Source of the DNA: JBGSLN01 sp041740675
GTDB taxonomy: Bacteria > Pseudomonadota > Gammaproteobacteria > JBGSLN01
Reading direction: 5' to 3'
DNA length: 5,960 nt
NCBI GenBank assembly: GCA_041740675.1
Contig: JBGSLN010000089.1
Coordinates: 1-5,960, forward strand
The notes below the pieces were generated by a model. The model saw only the letters and a program-made list of their open reading frames with translations, was not told the origin of the DNA and did no database searches. Position 1 is the stretch's first letter, and every line of letters begins with the position of its first letter. Both the position numbers and the translations under genes were made by a program. Of the stretch, positions 5,432 to 5,960 are shown piece after piece.

Positions 5432-5960
5432 TTTTAATGCATCTTCTAACTTTGCATAATTAAATTGAAATCCCGCATCAACTAATTTTTTAGGATAAAC
5501 ATGTTGTCCTTTTAATAATAATTCTTCAGCCATTTCACCAAAGATTAATTTGAGCATAAAAGCAGGTGTTTTTATCAATGCAGGTCGTTGTAAAACTTTA
5601 GCTAAGGTTTTGGCAAAAGTCTTTTGTGAAATAGTTTCTGGAGAAACGATATTAACAGGACCCACGATATTGGAATGAGTAAAGATGAATTCAATAGCAG
5701 CTATTAAATCATTAATATGTACCCATGATAAGATTTGATTACCTGAACCTATTGTTCCACCTAAGCCAAAATGAAATGGTAAAGCCATTTTTGCTAATGC
5801 ACCACCATTTTTTCCTAATACTACTCCAAAACGTAAATTAACGATGCGTGTGTTAGATGATAAAGAAACCCAGGTAGCTTTTTCCCAAGCACGTGCAACT
5901 TCCGCTAAAAAATTGGGGGTGGCAGAAAAATCAATGGAGGTATCTTCAGTATAAGCATGG
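5417..5960 (-). CDS. TIGR01777/YfcH-type SDR-family epimerase-like protein, C-terminal part (gene runs off the window)
   Basis: The frame is open from the right edge (5959) to TGA at 5417-5419, giving 180 residues, about the C-terminal 60% of a protein usually near 300. An in-frame ATG at 5788 is not the start, because the 57 codons upstream of it continue the family alignment. These include FLAEVARAWE, LRFGVVLGKNGGALAKM, GLGGTIGSGNQILSWVHINDL and GPVNIVSPE, followed by the C-terminal DUF1731-like segment with RPALIKTPAF, GEMAEELLLKGQ and YPKKLVDAGFQF. The expected N-terminal NAD(P)-binding GxxGxxG and the SAVGYYG-type active-site segment lie off the window. Members are annotated as putative NAD(P)-dependent sugar-nucleotide epimerases, but no substrate is established for YfcH that I know of. 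It converges on gshB with an 11-base gap, so it is in a separate transcription unit. Confidence 0.92.
   Translation of the reverse strand, partial: HAYTEDTSIDFSATPNFLAEVARAWEKATWVSLSSNTRIVNLRFGVVLGKNGGALAKMALPFHFGLGGTIGSGNQILSWVHINDLIAAIEFIFTHSNIVGPVNIVSPETISQKTFAKTLAKVLQRPALIKTPAFMLKLIFGEMAEELLLKGQHVYPKKLVDAGFQFNYAKLEDALKEIFC

Noticed and set aside
5417..5788. Treating the minus-strand gene as a complete 123-residue protein starting at 5788
   Set aside because: The frame stays open to the window edge, and the upstream 57 codons carry conserved TIGR01777-family sequence, so the gene is truncated by the window only.
1..5960. A novel multigene defence or mobile system
   Set aside because: Every long open frame is a recognisable core or LPS gene, and there are no transposase, integrase, tRNA, toxin-antitoxin or nuclease genes.

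Overview
This AT-rich window (GC well under 50% by eye, A/T-ending codons throughout) looks like chromosomal DNA of a gammaproteobacterium. The DksA core and GshB read almost like their E. coli counterparts. The low GC, the T. ferrooxidans-type glutamate-cysteine ligase, the Kdo hydroxylase and a histone-H1-like tail on DksA together suggest a Legionellales-like lineage. That lineage call is inference from gene content, not something the sequence proves.

Layout: bases 1-155 are a non-coding leader with a plausible sigma70 promoter and an 18-bp dyad. Then come prmC (release-factor glutamine methyltransferase, 156-998), dksA (1055-2038) with a lysine-rich N-terminal extension of about 175 residues, and a Kdo 3-hydroxylase gene (kdoO, 2165-3040). 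After a 147-base gap follow gshA (3188-4468) and gshB (4455-5405), which overlap by 14 bases. All five lie on the plus strand. A convergent minus-strand gene (5417 to beyond 5960) encodes the C-terminal part of a TIGR01777/YfcH-type SDR epimerase-like protein, and its N-terminus is off the window. No stretch over 300 bases lacks a gene.

Functionally the genes are mostly core: translation termination (PrmC), stringent-response transcription control (DksA), LPS inner-core modification (KdoO) and the two-step glutathione pathway (GshA then GshB). Only gshA-gshB form an obvious tight operon. prmC and dksA each have a candidate promoter. No strong intrinsic terminator is visible anywhere.

I see no mobile element, CRISPR array, RNA gene or novel multigene system. 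The most noteworthy feature is the DksA protein. A complete canonical-length DksA (152 residues from an internal Met) is joined behind a very basic H1-like tail with 44 Lys, one acidic residue and no Arg in its first 129 residues. The tail is encoded by 18 runs of six or more adenines.
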